Positions 34,847 through 44,579 of a stretch of 64,000 nucleotides of DNA are shown piece after piece. The stretch lies in contig JAEPPZ010000002.1 of assembly GCA_017640785.1 (NCBI GenBank), positions 298,702 to 362,701 of the forward strand, written 5' to 3'. The stretch is from Balneola sp. GTDB lineage: Bacteria > Bacteroidota > Rhodothermia > Balneolales > Balneolaceae. The notes below the pieces were generated by a model. The model did no database searches, had not been told where the DNA came from, and was given only the letters and a program-made list of their open reading frames with translations. Position 1 is the first letter of the stretch, and every line of letters starts with the position of its first letter. The position numbers and the translations under genes were made by a program.

Positions 34847-36526
34847 ATGGCTGAATTAAATAAGTTTAGTAAACTGATTACTCAAGATGGTTCACAACCT
34901 GCTGCACAAGCAATGTTACATGCGATCGGTTTAAATGATGAAGACCTGAATAAGCCAATGGTCGGCATCGCCAGTACAGGTTATGAGGGAAATCCTTGCA
35001 ATATGCACCTAAATGATCTGGCTGTCCATGTAAAAAGAGGAGCTCAAAAAGCAGATCTCACGCCTTTGATCTTTAATACTATTGGTATCAGCGATGGTAT
35101 TTCTATGGGAACTCCCGGAATGCGTTATTCTTTACCCTCTCGTGACCTGATTGCTGACTCCATGGAATCTGTAGTCAAAGGTATGAGCTACGATGGATTT
35201 ATAGCAATTGTAGGTTGTGATAAAAATATGCCGGGTGCTGTAATGGCAATGCTTAGAGTTAACAGACCTTCAATAATGTTGTATGGAGGTACTATTGCGG
35301 CCGGACATCACAATGGGAAAAAATTGGATGTTGTATCTGCATTCGAATCCTGGGGACAAAAAGTAGCAGGCAAAATTGATGACAATGAGTTTAAAAAAAT
35401 AATCAAAAAAGCTTGCCCCGGAGCCGGAGCTTGTGGCGGGATGTATACTGCCAACACCATGTCATCTGCTATTGAAGCACTTGGTTTGGCTCTTCCCTAC
35501 AACTCTTCGATTCCTGCTACAAATAGTGGCAAAGTTATTGAATGCGAAGAAGCAGGATATCATTTAAAAAACCTCATTGAAAATGATATAAAACCTCTGG
35601 ATATACTTTCGAAAAAGTCGTTAGAGAATGCGTTTCGAGTTGTAACCGTATTAGGGGGATCTACAAATGCCGTTTTGCACTTACTGGCTATTGCGAAAGC
35701 TGCTCAATTAGATTTTACGATTGCTGATTTTCAAAGAATCAGTGATGAAACTCCGTTTCTGGCTGATCTAAAACCAAGCGGCTCTTATGTGATGGAAGAT
35801 CTACATGAAATAGGTGGAGTGCCTGCGGTAATGAAGTATATGCTGGATAAGAATATGCTTCATGGTGATTGCTTGACAGTGACCGGAAAGACTTTATCCG
35901 AAAATCTTGTTGAAGTAGCTCCTCTATCAAATGATCAAAAAATTATCAAACCAATTGAAGATCCGATAAAGGAAAATGGACACATTCAGATCTTATTCGG
36001 AAACCTTGCCAGTGAAGGTTCTGTAGCAAAGATCACAGGAAAAGAAGGACTAATATTTAAAGGGGCCGCAAGAGTTTTTGACAGTGAAGAAGAAGCAAAT
36101 GCAGGAATTCGGGATGGACTAGTTCAAAAGGGAGACGTTGTTGTAATAAGATATGTAGGGCCTAAGGGTGGTCCTGGAATGCCCGAAATGCTAAAGCCAA
36201 CTTCAGCTATAATGGGAGCCGGACTAGGTAAAGAGGTTGCCTTGATTACAGATGGAAGATTCTCAGGTGGTTCTCATGGATTTGTAGTTGGTCATATTAC
36301 TCCGGAAGCCCAAACCGGGGGAATCATAGCCTTGGTTAAAGATGGTGATATAATCAGTATTGACGCTGTCAAAAATACAATTAATGTTCAATTGACTGAT
36401 GACGAGCTAAAGGCACGAAAAGCTAAGTGGACAGCACCTCCAATAAAAGAAAAAAGCGGACAGCTTTATAAATATGCACGCACTGTTGCTTCTGCATCAC
36501 AAGGTTGTGTTACTGATGAATTTTAA
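34847..36526 (+). CDS. ilvD: dihydroxy-acid dehydratase
   Basis: Dehydrates dihydroxy acids to the 2-oxo precursors of valine and isoleucine. 559 residues, normal length. Fe-S ligand and active-site cysteines appear in [31 protein letters not shown] and [21 protein letters not shown]. The C-terminal block [29 protein letters not shown] and [11 protein letters not shown] is complete. First gene after the attenuator; ilvB begins 14 bases later. Confidence 0.95.
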   Translation: MAELNKFSKLITQDGSQPAAQAMLHAIGLNDEDLNKPMVGIASTGYEGNPCNMHLNDLAVHVKRGAQKADLTPLIFNTIGISDGISMGTPGMRYSLPSRDLIADSMESVVKGMSYDGFIAIVGCDKNMPGAVMAMLRVNRPSIMLYGGTIAAGHHNGKKLDVVSAFESWGQKVAGKIDDNEFKKIIKKACPGAGACGGMYTANTMSSAIEALGLALPYNSSIPATNSGKVIECEEAGYHLKNLIENDIKPLDILSKKSLENAFRVVTVLGGSTNAVLHLLAIAKAAQLDFTIADFQRISDETPFLADLKPSGSYVMEDLHEIGGVPAVMKYMLDKNMLHGDCLTVTGKTLSENLVEVAPLSNDQKIIKPIEDPIKENGHIQILFGNLASEGSVAKITGKEGLIFKGAARVFDSEEEANAGIRDGLVQKGDVVVIRYVGPKGGPGMPEMLKPTSAIMGAGLGKEVALITDGRFSGGSHGFVVGHITPEAQTGGIIALVKDGDIISIDAVKNTINVQLTDDELKARKAKWTAPPIKEKSGQLYKYARTVASASQGCVTDEF

Positions 36527-36540
36527 TTTCTCAAACATTG

Positions 36541-38280
36541 ATGAAAATTATGGAATCACAAATAGTTACTGAACAAAACAAAAAAATTAATACTGAGTTT
36601 ATCAATGGTGCAGAAGCTGTAGTAAAAATTTTAATTGAAGAACAGGTAGAAGTCGCTTTTGGTTATCCGGGTGGGGCAATAATGCCTATATACGATGCTC
36701 TTTATGATGAACAGGATCGTATACAACACGTTTTAGCACGACATGAACAAGGAGCTATTCATGCAGCTCAGGGCTTTGCAAGAGTAACTACAAAAACTGG
36801 AGTTTGTTTAGCTACATCAGGGCCCGGTGCTACGAATTTGATTACAGGTCTGGCTGATGCCCAAATTGATTCCACTCCCCTTGTTTGTATAACAGGTCAG
36901 GTTCCTTCTTCACTCTTAGGTAGTGATGCATTTCAGGAAACCGATGTAATTGGAATTTCAATGCCTGTTACTAAATGGAATTATCAAATAACGGATGCAA
37001 ATGAAATACCTGAGGTGCTTGCTAAAGCATTTTATATTGCCAGTTCCGGAAGACCAGGTCCCGTTTTAATTGATATTACCAAAGACGCTCAATTTCAAAA
37101 ATTTGACTATAGCTACACTTGTTTCAAGAAAATTCGCAGTTATGTACCCAAACCTGAAATAGATCCTTCCAGCGTTGAGAAAGCGGCTTCAGCCATCAAT
37201 AATGCAAAACGTCCCCTTATTTTATTTGGACAGGGTGTTATCCTTGCAAACGCTGAGAAAGAGTTTAAAAAGCTTATAGAAAAAACAGGAATTCCTGCTG
37301 CCTGGACTATTCTCGGGTTATCAGCACTGGAAACTGACCATCCCCTAAATGTCGGGATGTTAGGTATGCATGGTAATTATGGACCCAATCTACTTACAAA
37401 CGAATGCGATGTTCTTATTGCTATCGGTATGAGATTTGATGACAGAGTTACCGGAAACCTGAGTAAATACGCTAAACAAGCTAAAGTTATTCATCTGGAA
37501 ATCGATCCTGCTGAAATAAACAAAAATGTTAAAGCAGATATCCCAGTATTGGGTGATGCCAAAGAAACGATAACACACTTACTTAAACTAGTGAAGCCAA
37601 GCAGCCATGAAAGCTGGCTCCAGAGATTTATCGATTGTGCAAAAATAGAGCAGGAGAAAGTAATAGATAAAGAACTAAACCCTGATTCTGAAACTCTTTC
37701 TATGGGTGAAGTCATCAATATTATTAATAAGCATACACAAGGTGATGCAATTATTGTTTCCGATGTAGGTCAACATCAGATGGTGGCTTGCAGATATTCT
37801 AAATTCTCAAAATCTAAAAGTAATATCACATCAGGAGGTTTGGGGACAATGGGTTTTGGGTTGCCTGCTGCTTTAGGAGCTAAACTTGGAGCCCCTGATA
37901 GAACTGTTATTGCTGTAATTGGTGATGGAGGTTTTCAAATGACCATTCAGGAACTCGCTACCATCTATCAAACCAAAGCAAAAGTAAAAGTACTGCTGCT
38001 TAATAATGAATTCCTAGGGATGGTTAGGCAGTGGCAACAGCTCTTTTTTGAGAAAAGGTATTCATCAACTGAAATGATAAACCCTGATTTTCAAACTATT
38101 GTAAAGGGCTACTATATCCCAACCAAAAAAGTAACGGAAAGGGATAAACTGGAAAAAGCTATCGAAGAGTTTTTGAATTTTGACGGAGCCTATTTTCTGG
38201 AAGTAATGGTAGGCAAAGAAAACAATGTATTCCCTATGGTACCAAGTGGTGCCGGAGTTTCTGAAATAAGATTGGAGTGA
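36541..38280 (+). CDS. ilvB: acetolactate synthase large subunit
   Basis: ThDP enzyme that makes acetolactate and acetohydroxybutyrate. 579 residues from the ATG at 36541; a TTG one codon earlier is in frame. Motifs: FGYPGGAIMPIYDAL, the ThDP glutamate in RHEQGAIHAAQGFAR, GPGATNLITGLADA, MRFDDRVTGN, and the ThDP/Mg block GDGGFQMTIQELATI ... NNEFLGMVRQWQQLFF. Paired with the IlvN subunit directly downstream. Confidence 0.95.
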   Translation: MKIMESQIVTEQNKKINTEFINGAEAVVKILIEEQVEVAFGYPGGAIMPIYDALYDEQDRIQHVLARHEQGAIHAAQGFARVTTKTGVCLATSGPGATNLITGLADAQIDSTPLVCITGQVPSSLLGSDAFQETDVIGISMPVTKWNYQITDANEIPEVLAKAFYIASSGRPGPVLIDITKDAQFQKFDYSYTCFKKIRSYVPKPEIDPSSVEKAASAINNAKRPLILFGQGVILANAEKEFKKLIEKTGIPAAWTILGLSALETDHPLNVGMLGMHGNYGPNLLTNECDVLIAIGMRFDDRVTGNLSKYAKQAKVIHLEIDPAEINKNVKADIPVLGDAKETITHLLKLVKPSSHESWLQRFIDCAKIEQEKVIDKELNPDSETLSMGEVINIINKHTQGDAIIVSDVGQHQMVACRYSKFSKSKSNITSGGLGTMGFGLPAALGAKLGAPDRTVIAVIGDGGFQMTIQELATIYQTKAKVKVLLLNNEFLGMVRQWQQLFFEKRYSSTEMINPDFQTIVKGYYIPTKKVTERDKLEKAIEEFLNFDGAYFLEVMVGKENNVFPMVPSGAGVSEIRLE

Positions 38281-38285
38281 CAAGA

Positions 38286-38816
38286 ATGGAAAAAGAAGAA
38301 TTTACGATCACAGCGTATACAGAAAATCATGTTGGATTACTCCATCGTATTACCATCATTTTTACCAAACGGAAAGTGAATATTGAAAGTATTACTGCTT
38401 CCGAAAGCGAAAAAGAAGGGATTCACAGATTTACTATTGCAGTAACAGAAACTGAAGAAGCTGTTGAAAAAATAGTTAAGCAGATCGAAAAACAAGTTGA
38501 AGTATTAAAAGCAGATTACTACAAAAATAAAGAAGTGGTTCAGCAGGAAGTAGCTCTTTATAAGATCCCAAGTAAATCATTGACAAATGGCATCGAAGTA
38601 GAGCGGATTGTAAGACAACATAATGCACGCTTTTTAACCATTGAAAAAGACTTTCTGGTTATTGAAAAAGCCGGGTTCCGAAGAGAAACCAAAGCATTAT
38701 TTGACGATTTGATTCCATTTGGCATTAATGAGTTTGTGCGATCCGGACGTATTGCAGTATCCAGAGAAGAGCATGGAATAGGAGAATACGTTCAACAAAT
38801 TTTATCAAAGAATTGA
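38286..38816 (+). CDS. ilvN: acetolactate synthase small (regulatory) subunit
   Basis: Valine-sensing partner of IlvB. 176 residues from the ATG at 38286. A GTG at 38277 overlapping the ilvB stop (GTGA) would add three residues, but MEKEEFTITAYTENHVGLLHRI is the usual beginning. The N-terminal ACT domain (1-78) and a C-terminal ALS_ss_C domain (about 85-165) are complete. Confidence 0.92.
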   Translation: MEKEEFTITAYTENHVGLLHRITIIFTKRKVNIESITASESEKEGIHRFTIAVTETEEAVEKIVKQIEKQVEVLKADYYKNKEVVQQEVALYKIPSKSLTNGIEVERIVRQHNARFLTIEKDFLVIEKAGFRRETKALFDDLIPFGINEFVRSGRIAVSREEHGIGEYVQQILSKN

Positions 38817-38859
38817 ACCGAAAAAATCTATATCAAATAACAAATCAAACAATAAATAA

Positions 38860-39906
38860 ATGGCACTTTTAAATTTTGGTGGAGTTGAAGAACACGTTAT
38901 AACCAGAGAAGAATTTCCTCTGAAAAAAGCACAAGAGGTTTTAAAAAATGAAACTATAGCTGTAATCGGATATGGAGTTCAGGGCCCAGGACAAGCTTTG
39001 AATCTCAGGGATAATGGATTCAATGTAATTGTTGGACAAAGAAAAAACTCCAAAACATGGGATAAAGCAAAAAATGATGGATGGGTTCCGGGTGAAACAC
39101 TTTTTGATATCGAAGAAGCCTGTGAAAAAGGGACTATTCTACAATACTTATTATCCGATGCCGGACAGATCTCTCTTTGGGCCACAGTTAAAAAACATTT
39201 GACCAAAGGGAAAGCATTATACTTTTCACATGGTTTCGGAATTACTTACAAAGAACGGACTGGCATTATCCCTCCTGATGACGTAGATGTAATTCTGGTG
39301 GCCCCAAAAGGATCTGGCACTTCGCTAAGAAGAATGTTTCTTGAAGGCAGAGGCCTCAATTCCAGCTATGCCATCTTTCAGGATGCTACCGGTAAAGCAA
39401 AGGAAAGAGTATCTGCATTAGGAATTGGCGTTGGATCAGGATACTTGTTTCAAACCGATTTTAGAAAAGAAGTATTTAGTGACCTGACCGGTGAGCGTGG
39501 TACTTTGATGGGAGCTATTCAAGGTATTTTTGCAGCTCAATATGAAGTACTCCGATCAAATGGGCACTCCCCTTCTGAAGCGTTTAACGAAACTGTTGAA
39601 GAATTAACACAATCATTAATGCCTTTGGTTGCGGAAAATGGAATGGATTGGATGTACGCTAATTGTTCAACTACAGCACAAAGAGGAGCACTGGACTGGT
39701 GGAAAAAATTCCGAGATGCATCAAAACCTGTTTTTGAAGAGCTTTACTCTGAAGTAGCTGCCGGAAATGAAGCTCAAAGATCAATAGATTCCAATAGCCA
39801 AGACGATTACAGAGAAAAACTCGAGGAGGAACTCAAAGAACTGAGAGATTCTGAAATGTGGCAAGCTGGAGCAACGGTTCGAAAACTACGTCCCGAGAAT
39901 AATTGA
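38860..39906 (+). CDS. ilvC: ketol-acid reductoisomerase, class I
   Basis: Isomerises and reduces acetolactate with NAD(P)H and Mg. 348 residues. The Rossmann motif is VIGYGVQGPGQALNLRD (about 34-50), followed by the cofactor-specificity loop GQRKNSKTWDKA. The second half holds LTGERGTLMGAIQGIFAAQYE and EELTQSLMPLVAENGMDWMYANCSTTAQRGALDWW. The last block and the long loop are typical of the knotted family. Confidence 0.93.
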   Translation: MALLNFGGVEEHVITREEFPLKKAQEVLKNETIAVIGYGVQGPGQALNLRDNGFNVIVGQRKNSKTWDKAKNDGWVPGETLFDIEEACEKGTILQYLLSDAGQISLWATVKKHLTKGKALYFSHGFGITYKERTGIIPPDDVDVILVAPKGSGTSLRRMFLEGRGLNSSYAIFQDATGKAKERVSALGIGVGSGYLFQTDFRKEVFSDLTGERGTLMGAIQGIFAAQYEVLRSNGHSPSEAFNETVEELTQSLMPLVAENGMDWMYANCSTTAQRGALDWWKKFRDASKPVFEELYSEVAAGNEAQRSIDSNSQDDYREKLEEELKELRDSEMWQAGATVRKLRPENN

Positions 39907-39936
39907 TCAATGTAGAACAAACCAAATCTCGTATTT

Positions 39937-41193
39937 GTGAAAGTTAAAACAACCTACTACCCTGCTTTAAAAAATATCGAAAAAGCCGCTGAAACGTTAG
40001 AATCTGTTGTATATAAAACTCCTGTACAGCAAAGTTTCTCTCTTTCAGAAAGATATAACTCGAATATTTATTTAAAGCGGGAAGATACCCAAATAGTGCG
40101 TTCCTATAAAATTCGGGGTGCATTCAATAAGATAAACTCAATAAAAGACACTAAGAGAAGTGTAGTTTGTGCAAGTGCCGGTAATCATGCACAGGGTGTT
40201 GCACTATCCTGCTATAAACTCGGAATTAAAGGCGTAATATTTATGCCTGCAACCACTCCTAAACAGAAGATCCGGCAAGTGAAAATGTTTGGAAAAGAAA
40301 TGGTTGAGGTGATTATTGATGGAGATACTTTTGATGATTCTTCATTGTTGGCAAAAACATTCTGCGAAAAAAATAATGGAGTCTTTGTACATCCTTTTGA
40401 TGATGAGTTAGTAATTGAAGGACAAGCAACCGTTGGCTTAGAAATTTGCAACCAAACTGACTTTAAAATTGATTATCTATTTATTCCCGTTGGAGGTGGC
40501 GGGCTTTCATCAGGAGTTTCAAGTGTGTTTAAAGCTCTGAGTCCGGAGACAAAAATTATCGGTGTTGAACCAACAGGAGCACCTGCCATGTTTAATGCTT
40601 TTAAACATGGACAAATACAAGAACTAAGGGAAATCGATAAATTTGTTGATGGAGCTTCTGTAAAAAAAGCAGGCGAACTGAACTTTCCTATTTGTAAAGA
40701 TAATATGGACGAAATTTCCTTAGTAGATGAAGGAAAATTATGCTCAACGATTATTCAAATGTACAACGAAAATGGTATAGTACTGGAACCTGCCGGTGCA
40801 CTTTCTGTTGCTGTTCTGGATAAATTTAAAGATGAAATAAAGGATAAAAATGTAGTGTGTATCCTTTCGGGTGGTAACAACGATATTACCAGAACTGAAG
40901 AAATACGTGAGAGGTCACTGCTTTACGAAGGTCTAATGCACTATTTCATTGTTCGTTTTCCGCAAAGAGCAGGTGCTCTAAAAGAATTTGTGGAAGAAAT
41001 TTTGGGACAAAACGATGACATAGTTCACTTCGAATACACTAAAAAAACATCCAGAGAAAGAGGTCCCGCTTTGGTTGGTATAGAACTACAATCAAAAGAT
41101 GACCTTGAACCCTTGATTGAAAAAATGAAATTGAAAAACTTCTTTGGAGAATATATTAATATAAAACCGGATCTGTTTAGCTATATGATCTGA
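39937..41193 (+). CDS. ilvA: threonine ammonia-lyase (biosynthetic)
   Basis: Deaminates threonine to 2-oxobutyrate, the entry into isoleucine. 418 residues with GTG start. PLP lysine in VRSYKIRGAFNKI (about 54), SAGNHAQGVALSC, the glycine loop PVGGGGLSSGVS, EPAGALSVAVLD, LSGGNND. A single ACT-like regulatory domain (about 330-418, starting LMHYFIVRFPQRAGALKEF) should bind isoleucine. It lies between ilvC and thrA, linking the two halves of the operon. Confidence 0.93.
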   Translation: MKVKTTYYPALKNIEKAAETLESVVYKTPVQQSFSLSERYNSNIYLKREDTQIVRSYKIRGAFNKINSIKDTKRSVVCASAGNHAQGVALSCYKLGIKGVIFMPATTPKQKIRQVKMFGKEMVEVIIDGDTFDDSSLLAKTFCEKNNGVFVHPFDDELVIEGQATVGLEICNQTDFKIDYLFIPVGGGGLSSGVSSVFKALSPETKIIGVEPTGAPAMFNAFKHGQIQELREIDKFVDGASVKKAGELNFPICKDNMDEISLVDEGKLCSTIIQMYNENGIVLEPAGALSVAVLDKFKDEIKDKNVVCILSGGNNDITRTEEIRERSLLYEGLMHYFIVRFPQRAGALKEFVEEILGQNDDIVHFEYTKKTSRERGPALVGIELQSKDDLEPLIEKMKLKNFFGEYINIKPDLFSYMI

Positions 41194-41226
41194 CTTAAAA
41201 TCATAGCTACATCAAATAATTTATCA

Positions 41227-43659
41227 ATGAAAATATTAAAGTTTGGAGGCACATCTGTTGGCTCCGAAAATGCAATCAGAAAAGTTGCTGAAATTATCCG
41301 CACGCAAAAAAAACAAGTTGTAATTATAACTTCTGCTGTAGGTGGGGTTACGGATCAATTAGTAAAAATCGGCGAGTTAGCTGCTAAGGCAGATGAACGT
41401 TATGAAGTTTTGTTATCGAAATTAGTAACACTCCATAAAGAACTGTACCTAAGCCTGACCGGAAAGAAACCGGATGAAACTTTCCATCAAATCATCCTTG
41501 AGTTACAAGAAATTTGCAAAGGTGTTGAACTTATTAAAGAACTTACCCCTCGTAGTTTTGACTATATTTTAAGTATAGGGGAGCGCCTTTCTTCACTGAT
41601 TCTAAACGACTTTTTTATAGTTGAGGGGTTGGACATTCAATTATTTGATAGCCGTTTTATTATAAAAACCGATGATAATTTTGGAAATGCCAATGTAGAA
41701 TTCACTGAAACAAACAAACGAATCAAAGAAGCTAAGAAATCATTCAAAAGAATAAACCTCTTTCCGGGTTTTATAGCTTCCAATAACGATTCAGTAACAA
41801 CAACTTTGGGAAGAGGCGGATCAGATTACACTGCAGCTATACTGGCCGCGGCATTAGATGTTGAAGAGTTTGAGATATGGACTGATGTAGATGGATTAAT
41901 GACAGCAGATCCAAGAATCGTAAAGAATTCAAAAGTCATCGAACATGTTTCTTATGAAGAAGCCATGGAGCTCTCTCATTTTGGAGCAAAAGTTATATAT
42001 CCACCGAGCATCCACCCTGCTCTTAGTAAAGGTATTCCTATCAGGATAAAGAATACTTTTAATCCTGATCATCATGGAACTCTAATAACTAAAGAATGGG
42101 ATGAAAACAAAGAACTGATCCGAGGCATTTCTAGTATAAAATCTGTGTCGCTGGTTACGCTAAGTGGTAGTAGTATGGTAGGTATTCCCCGGTTTTCTTC
42201 CCGGCTATTTAAAGCTCTCTCTCTTGCAAAGATCAATGTGATACTTATAACTCAATCCAGTTCAGAACATTCAATAAGTGTTTCCATTGATGTAAAAGAC
42301 GCTAAGAAAGCTGAACTAGTACTTACTGATGAATTCAGTGAATCAATTAGATCTAAAAAGATCGATCCCATAGAAGTTGAAAATGGTTTGTCTATTCTTG
42401 CCCTTGTTGGTTCGAACATGAGAAATCAAGTTGGGGTAAGTGGCCAAATGTTTAATGTACTTGGCAAGAATGGTGTAAGCATTAAAGCAATTGCTCAGGG
42501 TTCTTCTGAACGAAATATCTCAGCTGTAATTAACCAAACTGATCTAGATAAAGCCCTTAATGTACTTCATGAAAGTTTTTTCCAATATGTAACGCGACGT
42601 ATAAACCTGTTTATCATTGGCACAGGTAATGTTGGTAAAGCTTTTATTGATCAACTGACCCAGCAATTCTCTTTTTTAAAAGTGAATCATCAACTCAATA
42701 TCAAAATTATTGGTGTTGCTAATTCAAGAAAAATGAAGTTCAATAAAAATGGAATTCCCTTATCAAAATGGGAATCTGTATTAAATACAGGCGATACATA
42801 TTCGGAAAATGAATTTCTCGATAATATGTATTCTATGAACCTACGAAATAGCATTTTTATTGATATAACAGCATCTGAAAATATAGCATCATTGTATCAA
42901 CAGATCCTGCAGAAAAGTATTTCGGTTGTAACTCCGAATAAAATTGCTGCTACCGGCTCATATTCTGATTATCTTGCTTTGAAAGCATCCAGTAAGAAAT
43001 TTGGTAGTAAATTCTATTTTGAAACAAATGTTTGTGCAGGATTACCTGTCTTATCTACACTTAATGACCTCGTTCGGAGTGGTGATCAGATAAATCAAAT
43101 TGAAGCTGTGCTTTCCGGAACTTTAGTTTATCTGTTCAATGAATACGACGGGTCTACAAAGTTTGTGGATGTTATTAAAAAAGCAAAAAAATTGGGCTAC
43201 ACAGAACCGGATCCCCGGCTCGACCTGTTTGGCTCAGATGTAAAACGAAAAATTCTAATCTTGATCAGAGAAAGTGGCTATCAATTTGAGTATGAAGACA
43301 TTGTCCTCGAATCATTTTTACCTGAAAGTTGCATCAAAACTTCATCGCTCGATGATTTTTACGCACAGGTTGAAAAAGAAGAAGAGCATTTCTTAAATCT
43401 TTATAAAAATGCCCAATCAAATAATACCCGCCTCAAGGTTGTAGCAACATACAAAGATGGAAAGGGTTCGGTAAAATTAAAAGCTATTGAATCCAGTCAT
43501 CCTTTTTATAATTTAGACGGTAAAGATAATATCGTTTTATTTTACACTAACAGATATAAAGAACAACCAATGGTAATTAAGGGCGCGGGAGCAGGAGCAG
43601 ATGTAACAGCTTCAGGAATTTTTGCAGATGTCCTCCGAATTTCCCAATCTGATTTATAA
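41227..43659 (+). CDS. thrA: bifunctional aspartate kinase / homoserine dehydrogenase
   Basis: 810 residues. The N-terminal aspartate kinase (1-285) has LKFGGTSVGSENAI, TTLGRGGSDYTAAI and WTDVDGLMTADPRIV. Two ACT domains (about 310-455) follow as the threonine-sensing interface. The C-terminal homoserine dehydrogenase starts with IIGTGNVGKAFID (about 462) and continues with VTPNKIAATGSYSDYL, FETNVCAGLPVLSTLNDL and GYTEPDPRLDLFGSDVKRKILIL in parts. Length is normal for ThrA/MetL. Position in front of thrB and thrC supports the threonine-regulated form. Confidence 0.95.
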   Translation: MKILKFGGTSVGSENAIRKVAEIIRTQKKQVVIITSAVGGVTDQLVKIGELAAKADERYEVLLSKLVTLHKELYLSLTGKKPDETFHQIILELQEICKGVELIKELTPRSFDYILSIGERLSSLILNDFFIVEGLDIQLFDSRFIIKTDDNFGNANVEFTETNKRIKEAKKSFKRINLFPGFIASNNDSVTTTLGRGGSDYTAAILAAALDVEEFEIWTDVDGLMTADPRIVKNSKVIEHVSYEEAMELSHFGAKVIYPPSIHPALSKGIPIRIKNTFNPDHHGTLITKEWDENKELIRGISSIKSVSLVTLSGSSMVGIPRFSSRLFKALSLAKINVILITQSSSEHSISVSIDVKDAKKAELVLTDEFSESIRSKKIDPIEVENGLSILALVGSNMRNQVGVSGQMFNVLGKNGVSIKAIAQGSSERNISAVINQTDLDKALNVLHESFFQYVTRRINLFIIGTGNVGKAFIDQLTQQFSFLKVNHQLNIKIIGVANSRKMKFNKNGIPLSKWESVLNTGDTYSENEFLDNMYSMNLRNSIFIDITASENIASLYQQILQKSISVVTPNKIAATGSYSDYLALKASSKKFGSKFYFETNVCAGLPVLSTLNDLVRSGDQINQIEAVLSGTLVYLFNEYDGSTKFVDVIKKAKKLGYTEPDPRLDLFGSDVKRKILILIRESGYQFEYEDIVLESFLPESCIKTSSLDDFYAQVEKEEEHFLNLYKNAQSNNTRLKVVATYKDGKGSVKLKAIESSHPFYNLDGKDNIVLFYTNRYKEQPMVIKGAGAGADVTASGIFADVLRISQSDL

Positions 43660-44579
43660 TGAATGAAATAAAAGTTTTTGCACCTGCTTCAGTAGCTAAT
43701 GTTGGTCCAGGGTATGATACTTTTGGCTTCGCTATTGAAGAACTAGGTGATATTATTACTGTTTCAAAAAGAAACGATCAGAAATTAAATTTTCTACCTT
43801 CTATAGGTGCTGAATTACCAGTTGAACCCTCAGAAAATGTAGCCGGAGTTGCCATTCAATCGTTTTTGACTAAGTTGGGCTCCACTCAAGGCTTCGATAT
43901 TACTATTGAGAAAATGTTTCGTCCTGGAAGTGGACTCGGAAGCAGTGCTTCAAGTGCGGCAGGTTCTGTTTTTGCTGTTAATGCTTTGTTAGGGTATCCA
44001 TACACAACAAAAGAACTTCTCCCCTATGCTTTAGAAGGTGAAGCCTTAGCTTCAAAATGCTATCATGCAGATAATGTAGCTCCCTCACTTCTTGGAGGGT
44101 TTCAAGCAGTAAGAAGTTATGAACCTCTCGATATTTTCAGCATTAAAAATTTAGAAGCACTACACGTGTTGATCATATTTCCTGACGTCCAGATCAAAAC
44201 TGTAGAAGCAAAAAAGCTTCTTCCTGTAACCCTTTCCATAAAAGATGCCCGAGAGCAATGGGGAAATGTTGCTGCAGTTATTCACGCTTTGCATACCAAA
44301 GATTATGAATTACTGAACAGAGCAATCACTGACAGAATTGCTGAACCTGTTCGAAAAAATCTTATTCCCGGTTACGAGAAAGTAAAAAAAATAGCATCCG
44401 AATCCGGTTCGGTTGGTTTTAATATTTCGGGTTCGGGACCATCGATGTTTGCTTTATTCACAGATGAAAGCAACTTAACATCATGTTCTGAAAAAATTGA
44501 ACAATTCTACTCTTCAATTGATCTTTCTGTAAAGATCCATATTTCAGGTATTAACTCAGAGGGCTGTAAGATCTTATGA
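43659..44579 (+). CDS. thrB: homoserine kinase
   Basis: GHMP-family kinase giving O-phosphohomoserine. 306 residues. PASVANVGPGYDTFGFA at the N terminus, the ATP loop RPGSGLGSSASSAAGS (about 87-102), and the C-terminal GFNISGSGPSMFAL. Start overlaps the thrA stop by one base (TAATG); the stop overlaps thrC by four bases. Confidence 0.95.
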   Translation: MNEIKVFAPASVANVGPGYDTFGFAIEELGDIITVSKRNDQKLNFLPSIGAELPVEPSENVAGVAIQSFLTKLGSTQGFDITIEKMFRPGSGLGSSASSAAGSVFAVNALLGYPYTTKELLPYALEGEALASKCYHADNVAPSLLGGFQAVRSYEPLDIFSIKNLEALHVLIIFPDVQIKTVEAKKLLPVTLSIKDAREQWGNVAAVIHALHTKDYELLNRAITDRIAEPVRKNLIPGYEKVKKIASESGSVGFNISGSGPSMFALFTDESNLTSCSEKIEQFYSSIDLSVKIHISGINSEGCKIL